DNA of 64,000 nucleotides from Alteromonas marina (GTDB taxonomy: Bacteria; Pseudomonadota; Gammaproteobacteria; Enterobacterales; Alteromonadaceae). The notes below the pieces were generated by a model. The model ran no database searches, had not been told where the DNA came from, and worked only from the letters and a program-made list of their open reading frames with translations. The stretch is from contig NZ_JWLW01000012.1 of NCBI RefSeq assembly GCF_000808575.1, positions 496,001 to 560,000 on the forward strand. Reading direction: 5' to 3'. Below, piece by piece: positions 46,669-55,458 of this stretch. A program made the position numbers and the translations under genes. Positions within the stretch are counted from its first letter, which is position 1. Each line of letters begins with the position of its first letter.

Positions 46669-47073
46669 ATGGCAAAGACAAAAGGTTTATATTTTCATAA
46701 TACGCGCAGAGGCCTAATGCTTAGATGCATAGTGCACTTTAGTAACAATAAAGATGATTCAGTGTTCAAACTGAAAAAGCTCGATGTGGAAGTAGGCATT
46801 TACTTAGCTACAAGAGGAAAATCAAGACGAAGAGGCGGAAAATACTTTTATTCGAATTTAGAAGTGTTGGCTAATAAAGTATCCACATTTTCTAATAGAA
46901 AAAAAATTAGTACAAATGCAATTTCTGAGTCTTTAACCTCCTTGGACAAAAATAATATAATAGAGTACAAAAAAGATAAACCTAACAACCCAGAAAAACA
47001 CAAGGAAAAAAGAGGGATAAAGATCACATTATTTGACAAGGATCATTATAAAAAAACATTGAAAAACCTATAA
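46669..47073 (+). CDS. Small basic protein, possible winged-helix regulator
   Basis: 134 residues from an ATG placed 9 bp after AGGAGGG; an in-frame TTG at 46663 is too close to that site. Very basic. The central part (YFYSNLEVLANKVSTFSNRKKISTNAISESLTSLDKNNIIEYK, residues about 60-105) has the pattern of a winged helix: helix, helix, recognition helix, wing. It may control replication or the divergent promoters. It lies upstream of rep on the same strand. Confidence 0.65.
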   Translation: MAKTKGLYFHNTRRGLMLRCIVHFSNNKDDSVFKLKKLDVEVGIYLATRGKSRRRGGKYFYSNLEVLANKVSTFSNRKKISTNAISESLTSLDKNNIIEYKKDKPNNPEKHKEKRGIKITLFDKDHYKKTLKNL

Positions 47074-47143
47074 AAACACAATTAAAAAACAACTAATAAT
47101 AATTTCATTATTAACGCTGTACTAATTTAATAGTGAGATTATT

Positions 47144-48166
47144 ATGAATCAAAATTTTAATGATAAAATAATAGAAACTAGTTCGTTTATATTGTCTAAA
47201 GCATTTAAAAAACCTGAGATACACGCGATTTTATCTATAGATATGATCTCTGTAACTATCCCATTATCAAAAGAGCAAGCAAGGAAGTTTTACAGTTTGC
47301 AAAAGTATAGGACGGCAGACTACCGGTTCAAGTTAAAACATTTAGATGGTAAAGATGCTGGGCAGCAAAAGTATAAGCGCAGATTGGATGCTAACTTTTC
47401 TGATGGCTCTACGCTGAGTATATTCTTATTTGGATTGAATGAACTTCAAAATCCAGTAAAAATATTCTTTAATCCGAATAGAGTCAGCCTCAGAAATGCT
47501 GCGACGATCTTGCAGCTTATTCAGGATCTTCTAGGCCATTGCAGCTATCAACTTTCGATGCTCAGTGGCAATGTAACGCGAGTTGATTACGCGCTTGATC
47601 TCCCGAATGTTCCATTTAGACATGTGATAACTGACTATGCCTACTCTCCCTCCTACTATCCATTTTTTGAGCATGATTCGAGAACTGGCTATCGATATGG
47701 TGATAAAACTGGATGTCCAATCAGTGCGTATGACAAGGCGAAGGAACAGGGTGGTCAATATCTCGGTTTTACAAAATACACCAGGATAGAAAAGCAACAA
47801 AAGCCTAGGGTTAGAGGGGCAAAGTCAATGTTCAAAGTTGCTGAGATGGATAAGCAAAAATACTCTTTTCAAGGCCTAATATTTTACGATCCAAACATTC
47901 TGGTAAATATGCCAAACCGTGTATATACACTTATAGAACAGTTTGGTATCGGAAAAGCTTTAACGTTGCTCGACGGTTCTGACCATCGAATACTTAAAAA
48001 GAAAATGGAAAAATACCGATTAGATCGCGGAGCAAGTTTCAAGTCCGTACTTGAGAATACTTATCAGGAAAGAATGAACCACCTTAAGCTACTTCTGACA
48101 GAGCCTCAAAGGTTTATCACTGATCATGATAATGTGAAGTCGCGAATTCGCGACTTCCAGAGTTAG
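47144..48166 (+). CDS. Replication initiation factor (Rep_trans-like)
   Basis: 340 residues. The motif VTRVDYALDLPN (near residue 145) matches the R-x-D-x-x-x-D signature of the replication initiation factor/Rep_trans family, and YDKAKEQGGQYLGFTKYTRIEKQQ matches its later Tyr-Lys and Arg-x-Glu segment. Relatives include rolling-circle initiators of small plasmids and RstA-type proteins of Vibrio filamentous phages. The last codons (KSRIRDFQS) are encoded by the second 18-bp palindrome, so the gene's end coincides with the module border. It suggests that this part of the island was once a small circular replicon. Confidence 0.72.
   Translation: MNQNFNDKIIETSSFILSKAFKKPEIHAILSIDMISVTIPLSKEQARKFYSLQKYRTADYRFKLKHLDGKDAGQQKYKRRLDANFSDGSTLSIFLFGLNELQNPVKIFFNPNRVSLRNAATILQLIQDLLGHCSYQLSMLSGNVTRVDYALDLPNVPFRHVITDYAYSPSYYPFFEHDSRTGYRYGDKTGCPISAYDKAKEQGGQYLGFTKYTRIEKQQKPRVRGAKSMFKVAEMDKQKYSFQGLIFYDPNILVNMPNRVYTLIEQFGIGKALTLLDGSDHRILKKKMEKYRLDRGASFKSVLENTYQERMNHLKLLLTEPQRFITDHDNVKSRIRDFQS
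48136..48157. repeat. 22-bp perfect palindrome, right border of the Rep module
   Basis: GA, the 18-bp core AGTCGCGAATTCGCGACT, then TC: self-complementary over 22 bp. The core is identical to 44751-44768. It lies inside the last codons of rep. The two copies enclose about 3.4 kb with four genes. Confidence 0.8.
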
Positions 48167-48364
48167 TAAAAGTAGTAACGTTAATCTGTATTAACGTGAC
48201 CCACTCACCTAGAGTAACTTATGTACTTTAGGGTATATCGCGCTAGAACAAGGAACCTATCATTCCTAGGCTGAAGTTTATTTCACTTAATGTTAATCTC
48301 TAAAAGTCGTAACAATTTTCAAGTTCGATGATGTCTTTCTGAGTACTGCAATGATCAAAGGTTA

Positions 48365-49732
48365 ATGGTCAAAATGAAGATAAAAAAATTAAAGTTAAAG
48401 AACTTCAGAGCATTCGCTTCATTCGATGGAGAGTTTCAAGAAGATATCAACGTATTAATTGGCCTCAACGGACACGGAAAAACCTCACTTTTAGATGCGA
48501 TATCAATTGCATATGGACAGTTTTTCACAGCTATAGGAACGGCAGTGGACAGAGGAATTAACGACAGTGAAATTCACCTAAAGAGATTCAGAAACGATGA
48601 TACTTATTCCATGGAGCTACAATTCCCCGTTGAAGTTGAGTGCGAGTGTTTCGGCTCTTCAAGGTATGAATTTCCTAGTCACTGGCTGCGAAGGAGAACA
48701 TCTCTTAAAAGCAGAACAACTCAAGTAAAAGAGTTAAAAGATATAGGTAAAGCATTACAAAACGAAGTTCAAAACAATTCGCATGTCCCTTTGCCTGTTT
48801 TTGGTTTTTACGGCACTGGTAGGCTTTGGAAACAAAAATCTCTTTCCTCTAAAAAAGTTGAATCACTAAGTAGTTCTAGTCGACTTGAAGGGTACAGAAA
48901 TTGTATGGATCCTGAATCGAGTTATACTGCCTTCGCCAAATGGTTGAAAGACGAAACTCTAGCTGATATTGAAAGAAGGCTTAGTATCATTGAACGCTCA
49001 GGTTTCAATGCAAACTCCGTAATTTCAGGAAATACTGTTAGAGGCAGGTTACTAAAGGCACTTGAGAACGCAGTAAATTCAGTACTACAACCCAGTGGAT
49101 GGACGAACATACGTTACAGTGCAACTGAAGGTGATATAGTCGCAACACACCATGAACAAGGTGATATTTCCGTATCTAGTCTAAGTGACGGTGTTAGAAA
49201 CATGATCGGCTTGGTCTCGGACATTGCTTACCGGTGTATAAGATTGAATCCTCAGTTAGAAAGTGAGGCCATTTTAGAGACTGAGGGAGTTGTTCTGATT
49301 GACGAAGTCGATATGCATTTACATCCTCAATGGCAATTAAATGTTGTCAGCAGCTTAAGGAACGCATTTCCAAACATACAATTCATCGTTACAACCCACA
49401 GCCCTCAAGTGATCGGTGGAGTACCACCAGAAAATATAAGTTTAATTAGAAAGCAAGGAAATGATTACTTCTTAGAGAGCCCTAAACAAGCATACGGTCT
49501 TTCCAGTAATGATATTTTGGATGAAATAATGTCTCAGTCATTACAAAAGACGAGCCTTTCTCGAAATGAACACGTCGAAACAAAACTCAAAGAAATACAG
49601 AATCTTATAGAAGAAAAAAACTACGAGACTGCAGAGAAAAAAATTGAAGCATTAAAGTTAGAGTTAAACGGTGATATTCCAGAGCTAATAGAAGCGACTA
49701 TATCTATAGATCTTTCTAAGTGGGATGATTAA
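48365..49732 (+). CDS. ptuA: Septu defence ATPase PtuA
   Basis: 455-residue SMC/OLD-like ATPase. Walker A GLNGHGKTSLL (about 36-46), signature SSLSDGVRNMIGL, Walker B VVLIDEVDMHLHPQWQ and the switch histidine in TTHSPQVIG are all present. A helical C-terminus (about 395-440) follows. With the next gene, an HNH nuclease, it forms the two-gene Septu system, which degrades DNA or halts growth on phage infection. The start is 48365 or the ATG three codons later; neither has ideal spacing. No reverse transcriptase is nearby, so it is not a retron-linked copy. Confidence 0.88.
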   Translation: MVKMKIKKLKLKNFRAFASFDGEFQEDINVLIGLNGHGKTSLLDAISIAYGQFFTAIGTAVDRGINDSEIHLKRFRNDDTYSMELQFPVEVECECFGSSRYEFPSHWLRRRTSLKSRTTQVKELKDIGKALQNEVQNNSHVPLPVFGFYGTGRLWKQKSLSSKKVESLSSSSRLEGYRNCMDPESSYTAFAKWLKDETLADIERRLSIIERSGFNANSVISGNTVRGRLLKALENAVNSVLQPSGWTNIRYSATEGDIVATHHEQGDISVSSLSDGVRNMIGLVSDIAYRCIRLNPQLESEAILETEGVVLIDEVDMHLHPQWQLNVVSSLRNAFPNIQFIVTTHSPQVIGGVPPENISLIRKQGNDYFLESPKQAYGLSSNDILDEIMSQSLQKTSLSRNEHVETKLKEIQNLIEEKNYETAEKKIEALKLELNGDIPELIEATISIDLSKWDD

Positions 49733-49734
49733 GG

Positions 49735-50367
49735 ATGTATGAAATCAAGAAAAGTCCCCAACCTAATTCATTAACAACATACAAGTATGATCCAAATGCT
49801 TCCTATAGCAACCTTCCCGCCGATGTAAAAACAGAAATTAAAGAATCTTTACTGGATGAACAAGGCCAGTTATGCGCATATTGTATGGGGGCGATTAAAA
49901 TTGATACGATGAGAATAGAACATTGGGCATCGCAAACCAATAACGCTAATTTGGAGTTGGACTACTCTAATATGCTTGCCTGCTGCCAAGGAAATGAAGG
50001 ACAAAATCCGAGTTTTTATATATGTGACAAAAGAAAGGCAGATTCTGATTTAAAATATAACCCAAGCAACCCACGTCACTCTATTTTAACTAGGCTTTCT
50101 TATGATGGTCAGGGCCAGATAAAATCTCTTGAAGTTGATTTTGACAAACAACTAAATGTTGTTTTAAACCTTAATGAAACTCGCCTTGTAAAAAATAGGC
50201 AATCTGCAAAAAAAGTGGTTAATCAACTCCTAAACAAAAACTCAGGAACCCGTAAAAAAAGTACTATTCAAACATTGATTCAAAACCTAAAAAAACGAAA
50301 CGATAAACACAGCTTCACACCTTATTACGGCTATTTAATCTATTACCTTGAGAATAAAATAAGGTGA
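49735..50367 (+). CDS. ptuB: Septu HNH endonuclease PtuB
   Basis: 210 residues. The HNH core shows CAYC (Cys 47 and 50), RIEHW (His 63), SNMLACC and ICDKRK, matching the HNH family tied to Septu and to retron-Septu effectors. It starts two bases after the ptuA stop, with the AAGG ribosome site spanning the junction. It is the likely effector, activated by PtuA. Confidence 0.88.
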   Translation: MYEIKKSPQPNSLTTYKYDPNASYSNLPADVKTEIKESLLDEQGQLCAYCMGAIKIDTMRIEHWASQTNNANLELDYSNMLACCQGNEGQNPSFYICDKRKADSDLKYNPSNPRHSILTRLSYDGQGQIKSLEVDFDKQLNVVLNLNETRLVKNRQSAKKVVNQLLNKNSGTRKKSTIQTLIQNLKKRNDKHSFTPYYGYLIYYLENKIR

Positions 50368-50595
50368 CGGCTGTAATATAGTCCTTATATAGAATATTTG
50401 GTAAATCAACCTCCTCGAACAGGTAAACACCGCAAAGTAAAAATTTAAGTAAATTAGTAACGTGAATAGCTGTTCACATCACTGACCAGAAAAAAAGCTT
50501 TATATTCAAAAGCATAGTAAGAAAACTCTCATTTTCGAACTTGTATAATCTATAAAAGAAATCTCCTAAGTACTTTACTGTGGAGGTTTAATTAG

Positions 50596-51525
50596 ATGAA
50601 GAAAGTTTTTACTGGGCCTAAGGTCCACATTTCAAGCGTAATCGACACGATTACGTGTCTGCATCAAATGTGTGATTACTGGGACTTTATAGTTAACCCG
50701 GAACGTCAGCAGAAGATAACAGGCTCGAGGTTAGTAGATTCGGCTATTCACGGCCTATTCCCTGGCGATTTAATCTGCACTATCTCTGAATCCGATATAT
50801 ACGGGGATGCGATTGCAAGAGCTCTTGCAATATCGGGCTATAAAGCTGGCAAAGACTTATTGGTCATAGGTTTTCCGCATTACATTAGGGACTTCTGGTG
50901 TGAAATATTGGCTAGAGAATCTGGTTTTAATCCGTTGCAGGTAAAAAGCGCAAAACTCAATGACTTCGAATGGGCAAGGCTAGATGAAGTATTTAAAGAA
51001 CTCAAGCTTAGTAGTCCAATTTACTGCTCCAGCATAGCCAGCTTTGAGCCCGCATATTTGGAACGCAAAATACGTGAAGCAAAGTCGTTATATCCTGATA
51101 TACAGGTAATATTGCTTGCTGGGGTCAATACCAATGATCTTCCTCAGCATATACTCAATGAGCCTTTGGGCGACTGGCTAAAGAATATTGCTTTAGATAC
51201 AGGCGTATCTATGATCGTATCGATTTCCAATGACTATGTATGTGATAGTTCAATCTCATCAATTGAACAGCAACTTCCTCGTGATTGGGAAATTCCGGTG
51301 TTTGCCGATGCATTGTTGTTTTGTAAAAAAGAGGAACGGTGTGACTCAGAGGCTATTGGGCTTGGCAGCAATGTATACTTGTACCTTAGAGGAAGGGTTA
51401 TATCCGAACATATGCGTGTCCCATTGAAACATGCTCGCCTTGCCCAATTAAAAGATGCTCACTATATTAATTTAGAATCACAACCAATTGATTTAATTAA
51501 TCATAATTATGAGTTTATAATTTAA
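50596..51525 (+). CDS. DnaB C-terminal-like protein with degraded ATPase motifs
   Basis: 309 residues. By eye it aligns with the RecA-fold domain of DnaB along nearly its whole length: GSRLVDSAIHGLFPGDLI (43-60) at the usual start, LNDFEWARLDEV (121-132), PIYCSSIASFEPAYLERKIREA (split over 141-162), VILLAGVN in the Walker B position and PRDWEIPVFADALLF (228-242) before motif 4. The Walker A position reads SESDIYGD instead of the GKT motif, and the Walker B Asp is missing, so ATPase activity is unlikely. GGAGG precedes the ATG. It is first in a four-gene same-strand unit with a UDG-like and two nuclease-fold proteins. It may act as a scaffold or a decoy. Confidence 0.65.
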   Translation: MKKVFTGPKVHISSVIDTITCLHQMCDYWDFIVNPERQQKITGSRLVDSAIHGLFPGDLICTISESDIYGDAIARALAISGYKAGKDLLVIGFPHYIRDFWCEILARESGFNPLQVKSAKLNDFEWARLDEVFKELKLSSPIYCSSIASFEPAYLERKIREAKSLYPDIQVILLAGVNTNDLPQHILNEPLGDWLKNIALDTGVSMIVSISNDYVCDSSISSIEQQLPRDWEIPVFADALLFCKKEERCDSEAIGLGSNVYLYLRGRVISEHMRVPLKHARLAQLKDAHYINLESQPIDLINHNYEFII

Positions 51526-51542
51526 GAAAAGGATTTTAAAAC

Positions 51543-52265
51543 ATGGATAAAAAACCTAACATCGCACATTCTGAATTTCCAGGCTTTAATACTCATAGAG
51601 GTATTATGTTATGCGGATATGAGTGGGGCCATACAAAAGAAGAACAAGAAATAGAGAAAGCTAGCGAAGGAAATGGCCTGTTTTTTGACGAGTACGCTAC
51701 CTGTACATTTTCAAATCAAGCCCCCCGTTATGGTGATAGAGCCTTGTCATGGAAGTATCAAAGGATGATAAAGAAATGGTTCGAGATGTGGGGTTGTCCT
51801 CTCGACTCTAATGGCTTGGGCCAACCTTTAGATAAGAAAATTGTGCAAACAAACTGGATGGATACTCAAGGGCACAATACCACCGACTCTGGTAATGGCA
51901 TGAAGTTGTCTCAACGGCTGATCTCAGAACATCAGGTAAATAACTTCCTCTTTCACATCGAGTATTTCAAACCTAAATTAATACTATTACTGGGAAGAGA
52001 GCTTATTGCCGCCTTAAATAACGATCAGGTTAAACCGCAATTTGAGGCCATTGTTGGTAAAGCAAATGGCTACCCAGAGGTTATACAAGGCACACCACCT
52101 GGCACTCGGTTTAAAATTTTCTTCCAAGATTTCGTATCAGGGAACAATGATTCCACTCATGTAGTATGTTTACCCCACCCCAGCGGATCGAGAGGTGTAA
52201 AGGATAGCTATATGCTTCAATTTAAAGACCGGATGTACCCTCTTCTATCTGGATTTGTAGAATAA
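51543..52265 (+). CDS. Uracil-DNA-glycosylase-superfamily-like protein
   Basis: 240 residues. GIMLCGYEWG near residue 20 sits where the superfamily has its first active-site motif. KLILLLGRELIAAL (about 139-152) matches the central strand-helix element, and VVCLPHPSGSRG (about 213-224) carries the HPS motif of the second active-site loop. The first motif is atypical, so activity on uracil is uncertain. It may remove a different modified base or sense phage DNA. It starts 17 bp after the DnaB-like gene with AAGGA before the ATG. Confidence 0.62.
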   Translation: MDKKPNIAHSEFPGFNTHRGIMLCGYEWGHTKEEQEIEKASEGNGLFFDEYATCTFSNQAPRYGDRALSWKYQRMIKKWFEMWGCPLDSNGLGQPLDKKIVQTNWMDTQGHNTTDSGNGMKLSQRLISEHQVNNFLFHIEYFKPKLILLLGRELIAALNNDQVKPQFEAIVGKANGYPEVIQGTPPGTRFKIFFQDFVSGNNDSTHVVCLPHPSGSRGVKDSYMLQFKDRMYPLLSGFVE

Positions 52266-52342
52266 CAAAAGTAATGATGGCCCTATCAACACTCTCCCGA
52301 GTTTAAGTTGGCGGGCCGCTATCCAATTCATAAGGAAGTGCT

Positions 52343-53014
52343 ATGGCCTTAACTCAAATGCAAATAATTCAATCCCTTGGGGAGGCCATGTCTTGGTTCG
52401 AAAGGGAGTTAACGTGGGGTGTACCACCGACTGAACTTCGTCACCTTATAGGTCGAATCGGCGAGCTATATGCTGCCCTTATAACCAACGGTCAAATGGC
52501 AACAGAAGTAAATCAGCAAGGCTATGATGTCGTAAGTGCGAACGGCGAGAGAATCTCAGTCAAAACGACAGCTATGATGGGCTCTACCGGACATATAGCT
52601 TTCAACCCTAATACACTAAGCTCAGTTGACCGCATTATCATTTTAAGAATAAACACTGACGAAATGCAGATTGAGACTCTTCTTAATGAAGATATAAAAG
52701 TCGCTGAAAACTTAATGCGTCAGATGAGCGGTACTAGCGGAAAGGTGGCAATTTCACTGTCAAAACTTATTAGCCCAGAAAAACCAAAGAGCAACATCAG
52801 TGTATTAAGCTCTGTTCAAGTCTCACCGTACACAGTCAGAGAATTGGAAAACGGTACGATTGAAGTTCTAAAGGATAACGAACAGGTAGTTCCCGCCAAA
52901 CCGGTATTGCGCGAACTAGCGAAGCAGCTCAATATTAGTATCCTTAACAGTGCCGGAAATCCAATGAATACCAGGCAACTTGGTAGCCTAATTATCAAAA
53001 CAATTAATAGCTGA
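52343..53014 (+). CDS. Nuclease-fold protein, DUF6998-like, copy 1
   Basis: 223 residues. The N-terminal part reads ELRHLIGRIGELYAAL, NQQGYDVVSANGERISVKTTA and resembles a restriction-endonuclease-like core: Glu in GELY, Asp in GYDV and Lys in SVKT are spaced like E, D and K of PD-(D/E)XK nucleases. The C-terminal 80 residues hold a helix-turn-helix-like end (PVLRELAKQLNISILNSAGN). The same core occurs in the next gene. AAGGAAG precedes the ATG. Part of the unit 50,596-53,871. The DUF name is from memory. Confidence 0.65.
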   Translation: MALTQMQIIQSLGEAMSWFERELTWGVPPTELRHLIGRIGELYAALITNGQMATEVNQQGYDVVSANGERISVKTTAMMGSTGHIAFNPNTLSSVDRIIILRINTDEMQIETLLNEDIKVAENLMRQMSGTSGKVAISLSKLISPEKPKSNISVLSSVQVSPYTVRELENGTIEVLKDNEQVVPAKPVLRELAKQLNISILNSAGNPMNTRQLGSLIIKTINS

Positions 53015-53025
53015 GCAATAAGCTA

Positions 53026-53871
53026 ATGGAAGAAGTTATTCTGAAACTTGGTGGCGAAGGTGAAACATTATCTCTTATAGGAACTAGAGGCAGTGATGGT
53101 TTAAGGAAATATCACATACAAACAAATTCAGCAGCCTTAACAGAGTTACTTTCTGAAAGCGATGATTTGCCGCCCCCTAGCAACTCCCTTGTAAAGGTAA
53201 GCACATGGAAAAAAGCGTGCGACTTGCTCGAACAATATCCGAATTGGTACAAGCTTCATCACATAAAAAGTCATCCTGATTTCAGTTCAAGAATCTATAA
53301 ACTTATTACGTCTAAAGATGATGCCTCAATGCGCCATAACTGGATTAAGGATATATACGAACCGGAAAACGCTAGTGTCACTTCAAACGACTCTAAATTT
53401 CATATTAATGAACAACTTAATGCGATTAGTATTGATAAAATTAAGGACCTGTATGATCAATATAACGATCTCATAAAGCTAGAGATTGAAGAATTTGGAG
53501 TTAAAGCTACTGAAGTTCGTCACTTAATAGGTCGACTCGGAGAATTTTATTGTGCACTGCAAGTTGAAGGTTCATTAGCTTCCAGGGCTAATCAACACGG
53601 TTTTGACGTGATATCAAAACAGGGTAAAACGATCAGCGTAAAGGCAACGGCTCAGACCAGTGGGTTCGTTGCAATCTCAGCTTCTACAGCAGGACTAGCT
53701 GACGAGCTAATGATTATTCAATACAAAGCCGGTAAACTAAATACCGTCTATCATGGTCCAATGGAGCTTGCCCTAGACTCAGCCCGCCATTATCCAGAAA
53801 AAATGAAGTTCGAACTGGATATTGGCAGCGCGAGAAAATTAGAAAGTCACAAAAATCAAATTGCCCGATAA
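53026..53871 (+). CDS. Nuclease-fold protein, DUF6998-like, copy 2
   Basis: 281 residues. A distinct N-terminal region (about 1-130) is followed by a core homologous to the preceding gene: EVRHLIGRLGEFYCAL, NQHGFDVISKQGKTISVKATA. The E, D and K positions are conserved, but Thr before the Lys region changes to Ala after it. It starts 11 bp after copy 1. The pair may form a heterodimer with different N- or C-terminal sensors. No clear signal for export. Confidence 0.65.
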   Translation: MEEVILKLGGEGETLSLIGTRGSDGLRKYHIQTNSAALTELLSESDDLPPPSNSLVKVSTWKKACDLLEQYPNWYKLHHIKSHPDFSSRIYKLITSKDDASMRHNWIKDIYEPENASVTSNDSKFHINEQLNAISIDKIKDLYDQYNDLIKLEIEEFGVKATEVRHLIGRLGEFYCALQVEGSLASRANQHGFDVISKQGKTISVKATAQTSGFVAISASTAGLADELMIIQYKAGKLNTVYHGPMELALDSARHYPEKMKFELDIGSARKLESHKNQIAR

Positions 53872-53891
53872 CTGAACTGAAGCCAAAAAAT

Positions 53892-55448
53892 CTACAACTG
53901 GTAATAGCGCATTTTATCCATCCCCAAAGTTTCATATGTAAATTTTAGTGCTTCAGGTGACTCAGGATTATCGTGGCCCCTATGCCAACGAATTTTTATC
54001 CCTAGATACTGAGCCCAGGCGATCCCCTTTGTAAACTCTTTCCATCTGCGGCACTTTGCTGCCGATTCGACATATTGATTAACCAAACCATAGTGATCAC
54101 CGCCGATCTTATACTTTGAGTTGTCAAAAGCCTTTTTATAGAAGGTAAAGGCTGATTCATCGTCCCCCTTGCGGTAGTAATATACAGCTTCACACCAATT
54201 AGCTAACCATTGTAAATGCGGTTCTAAATCAAAACTATGCAACTGTTTTCTGTAGTCTTCAATTGACTCTAGTGTACTGTCACTATCCTTTCTCAAGGAT
54301 ACTCCCAACTTATGCATTCTTTCATAGTTATCGGGCTTTCGTTTATCAAACGCAGCAGCCTGCTCACGCAAATTATGTGCAGTAATCAGTCGATTCCAAT
54401 TTAGGCCGATTTCTAAACAGCATTTTTCCCAATGGCCACGGAGATTAGGATTTACATCGTTTAGAATTTTATCTTTCTTACCGTAAAGGAAAAAAAGAAA
54501 ATCAGAGGAATAATATAATTGTGCCTCAGCTGACTTAACACTTTCTCTGTCAAGCCACTGACAAGTAAGGTCATACGAAGACTTTCCAATAGCCGCGGAA
54601 ACAATGACTTGCTGCCTCGCAAATTCTGAAAGTTCTTGTACTTTCGATTGCCCATAATTTTTTTCAAGAACATTGAATGTATATGTAGAAATTCGGGCTA
54701 GCAATAATGCAGTTTTGTATCCTAAGGCACGCATACCATCGGCTGGTAGACTAAACCAGTCATGTTGATTCAATGAAGTGTCTAAATTCGAGAACAATGC
54801 ATGTAAGGATGGCAATGAGCGGCCCGAGCACCACCCTTGCACATTTTCCAAATTTTGAGCATATGGAGCTTCAAAATTATTCTTCGTTAAGCAATGAAAG
54901 CTACGCTGAGATATTTTTATATCTTTATATATCCAGTTCCAAACTTTCGACAATGCGGTATTTTTGGTTCCAGCGTTATAAGTTGGCAAAAATACCGAAG
55001 GTTCTGGCAGCCAGACTGACAATGGATAGAGCCTAAATCTGCCAGCATGACAAAACAAGGATGAGAGTAATGAAGGAAGAACCCGATAAAATGCCAACCA
55101 TTCGATATTCGCTTTTTTATTTAAAAAGGTCGTGAAAAAAGTCGTGCTAGCTCGGTACTCATCAAGGAAGTCATGTACGACCTGAAACGTAACTGCTCCT
55201 ATATGATTTCTCCCACACGCCTCATTGACAATATCGGCTAAGAGTTGAATAAGTTCATCTAATCTTTCTTGTATGTAAGACTCTTCTTTTGCTAAGCGCT
55301 GCAGAGTCTTTTGAAAAGTCTTCTTTTGCTTTTCATTAACAATTCTGTGGCCCTTGTCGTTTTTTTGTGGAAATACCCCAAATGCCGAAAATATCTCATT
55401 AACGATTTCTCCGAGGGTGGGGAAATTAATGTCTTTGCCTGCATCCAT
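53892..55448 (-). CDS. Unknown helical protein (518 aa)
   Basis: Not recognised. Soluble, rich in Trp, Tyr and helices. The stretch at about 415-490 (WLANWCEAVYYYRKGDDESAFTFYKKAF, split) has the look of tetratricopeptide-like helices. It ends 20 bp from the convergent nuclease-fold gene. It follows the integrase and a 40-aa gene on the same strand. A hairpin (55459-55476) lies between an AAGGAG box and its ATG. Possibly a defence cargo gene because of its position. Confidence 0.72.
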   Translation of the reverse strand: MDAGKDINFPTLGEIVNEIFSAFGVFPQKNDKGHRIVNEKQKKTFQKTLQRLAKEESYIQERLDELIQLLADIVNEACGRNHIGAVTFQVVHDFLDEYRASTTFFTTFLNKKANIEWLAFYRVLPSLLSSLFCHAGRFRLYPLSVWLPEPSVFLPTYNAGTKNTALSKVWNWIYKDIKISQRSFHCLTKNNFEAPYAQNLENVQGWCSGRSLPSLHALFSNLDTSLNQHDWFSLPADGMRALGYKTALLLARISTYTFNVLEKNYGQSKVQELSEFARQQVIVSAAIGKSSYDLTCQWLDRESVKSAEAQLYYSSDFLFFLYGKKDKILNDVNPNLRGHWEKCCLEIGLNWNRLITAHNLREQAAAFDKRKPDNYERMHKLGVSLRKDSDSTLESIEDYRKQLHSFDLEPHLQWLANWCEAVYYYRKGDDESAFTFYKKAFDNSKYKIGGDHYGLVNQYVESAAKCRRWKEFTKGIAWAQYLGIKIRWHRGHDNPESPEALKFTYETLGMDKMRYYQL

Positions 55449-55458
55449 ATTTAATTAT

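Noticed and set aside
44747-48157. Palindromes as XerCD dif sites of a filamentous phage
   Set aside because: The sequence AGTCGCGAATTCGCGACT does not resemble dif, and no phage coat or assembly genes lie between the copies.
48365-50367. Retron-Septu element
   Set aside because: No reverse transcriptase gene or msr/msd-like structured region is visible beside ptuA-ptuB.
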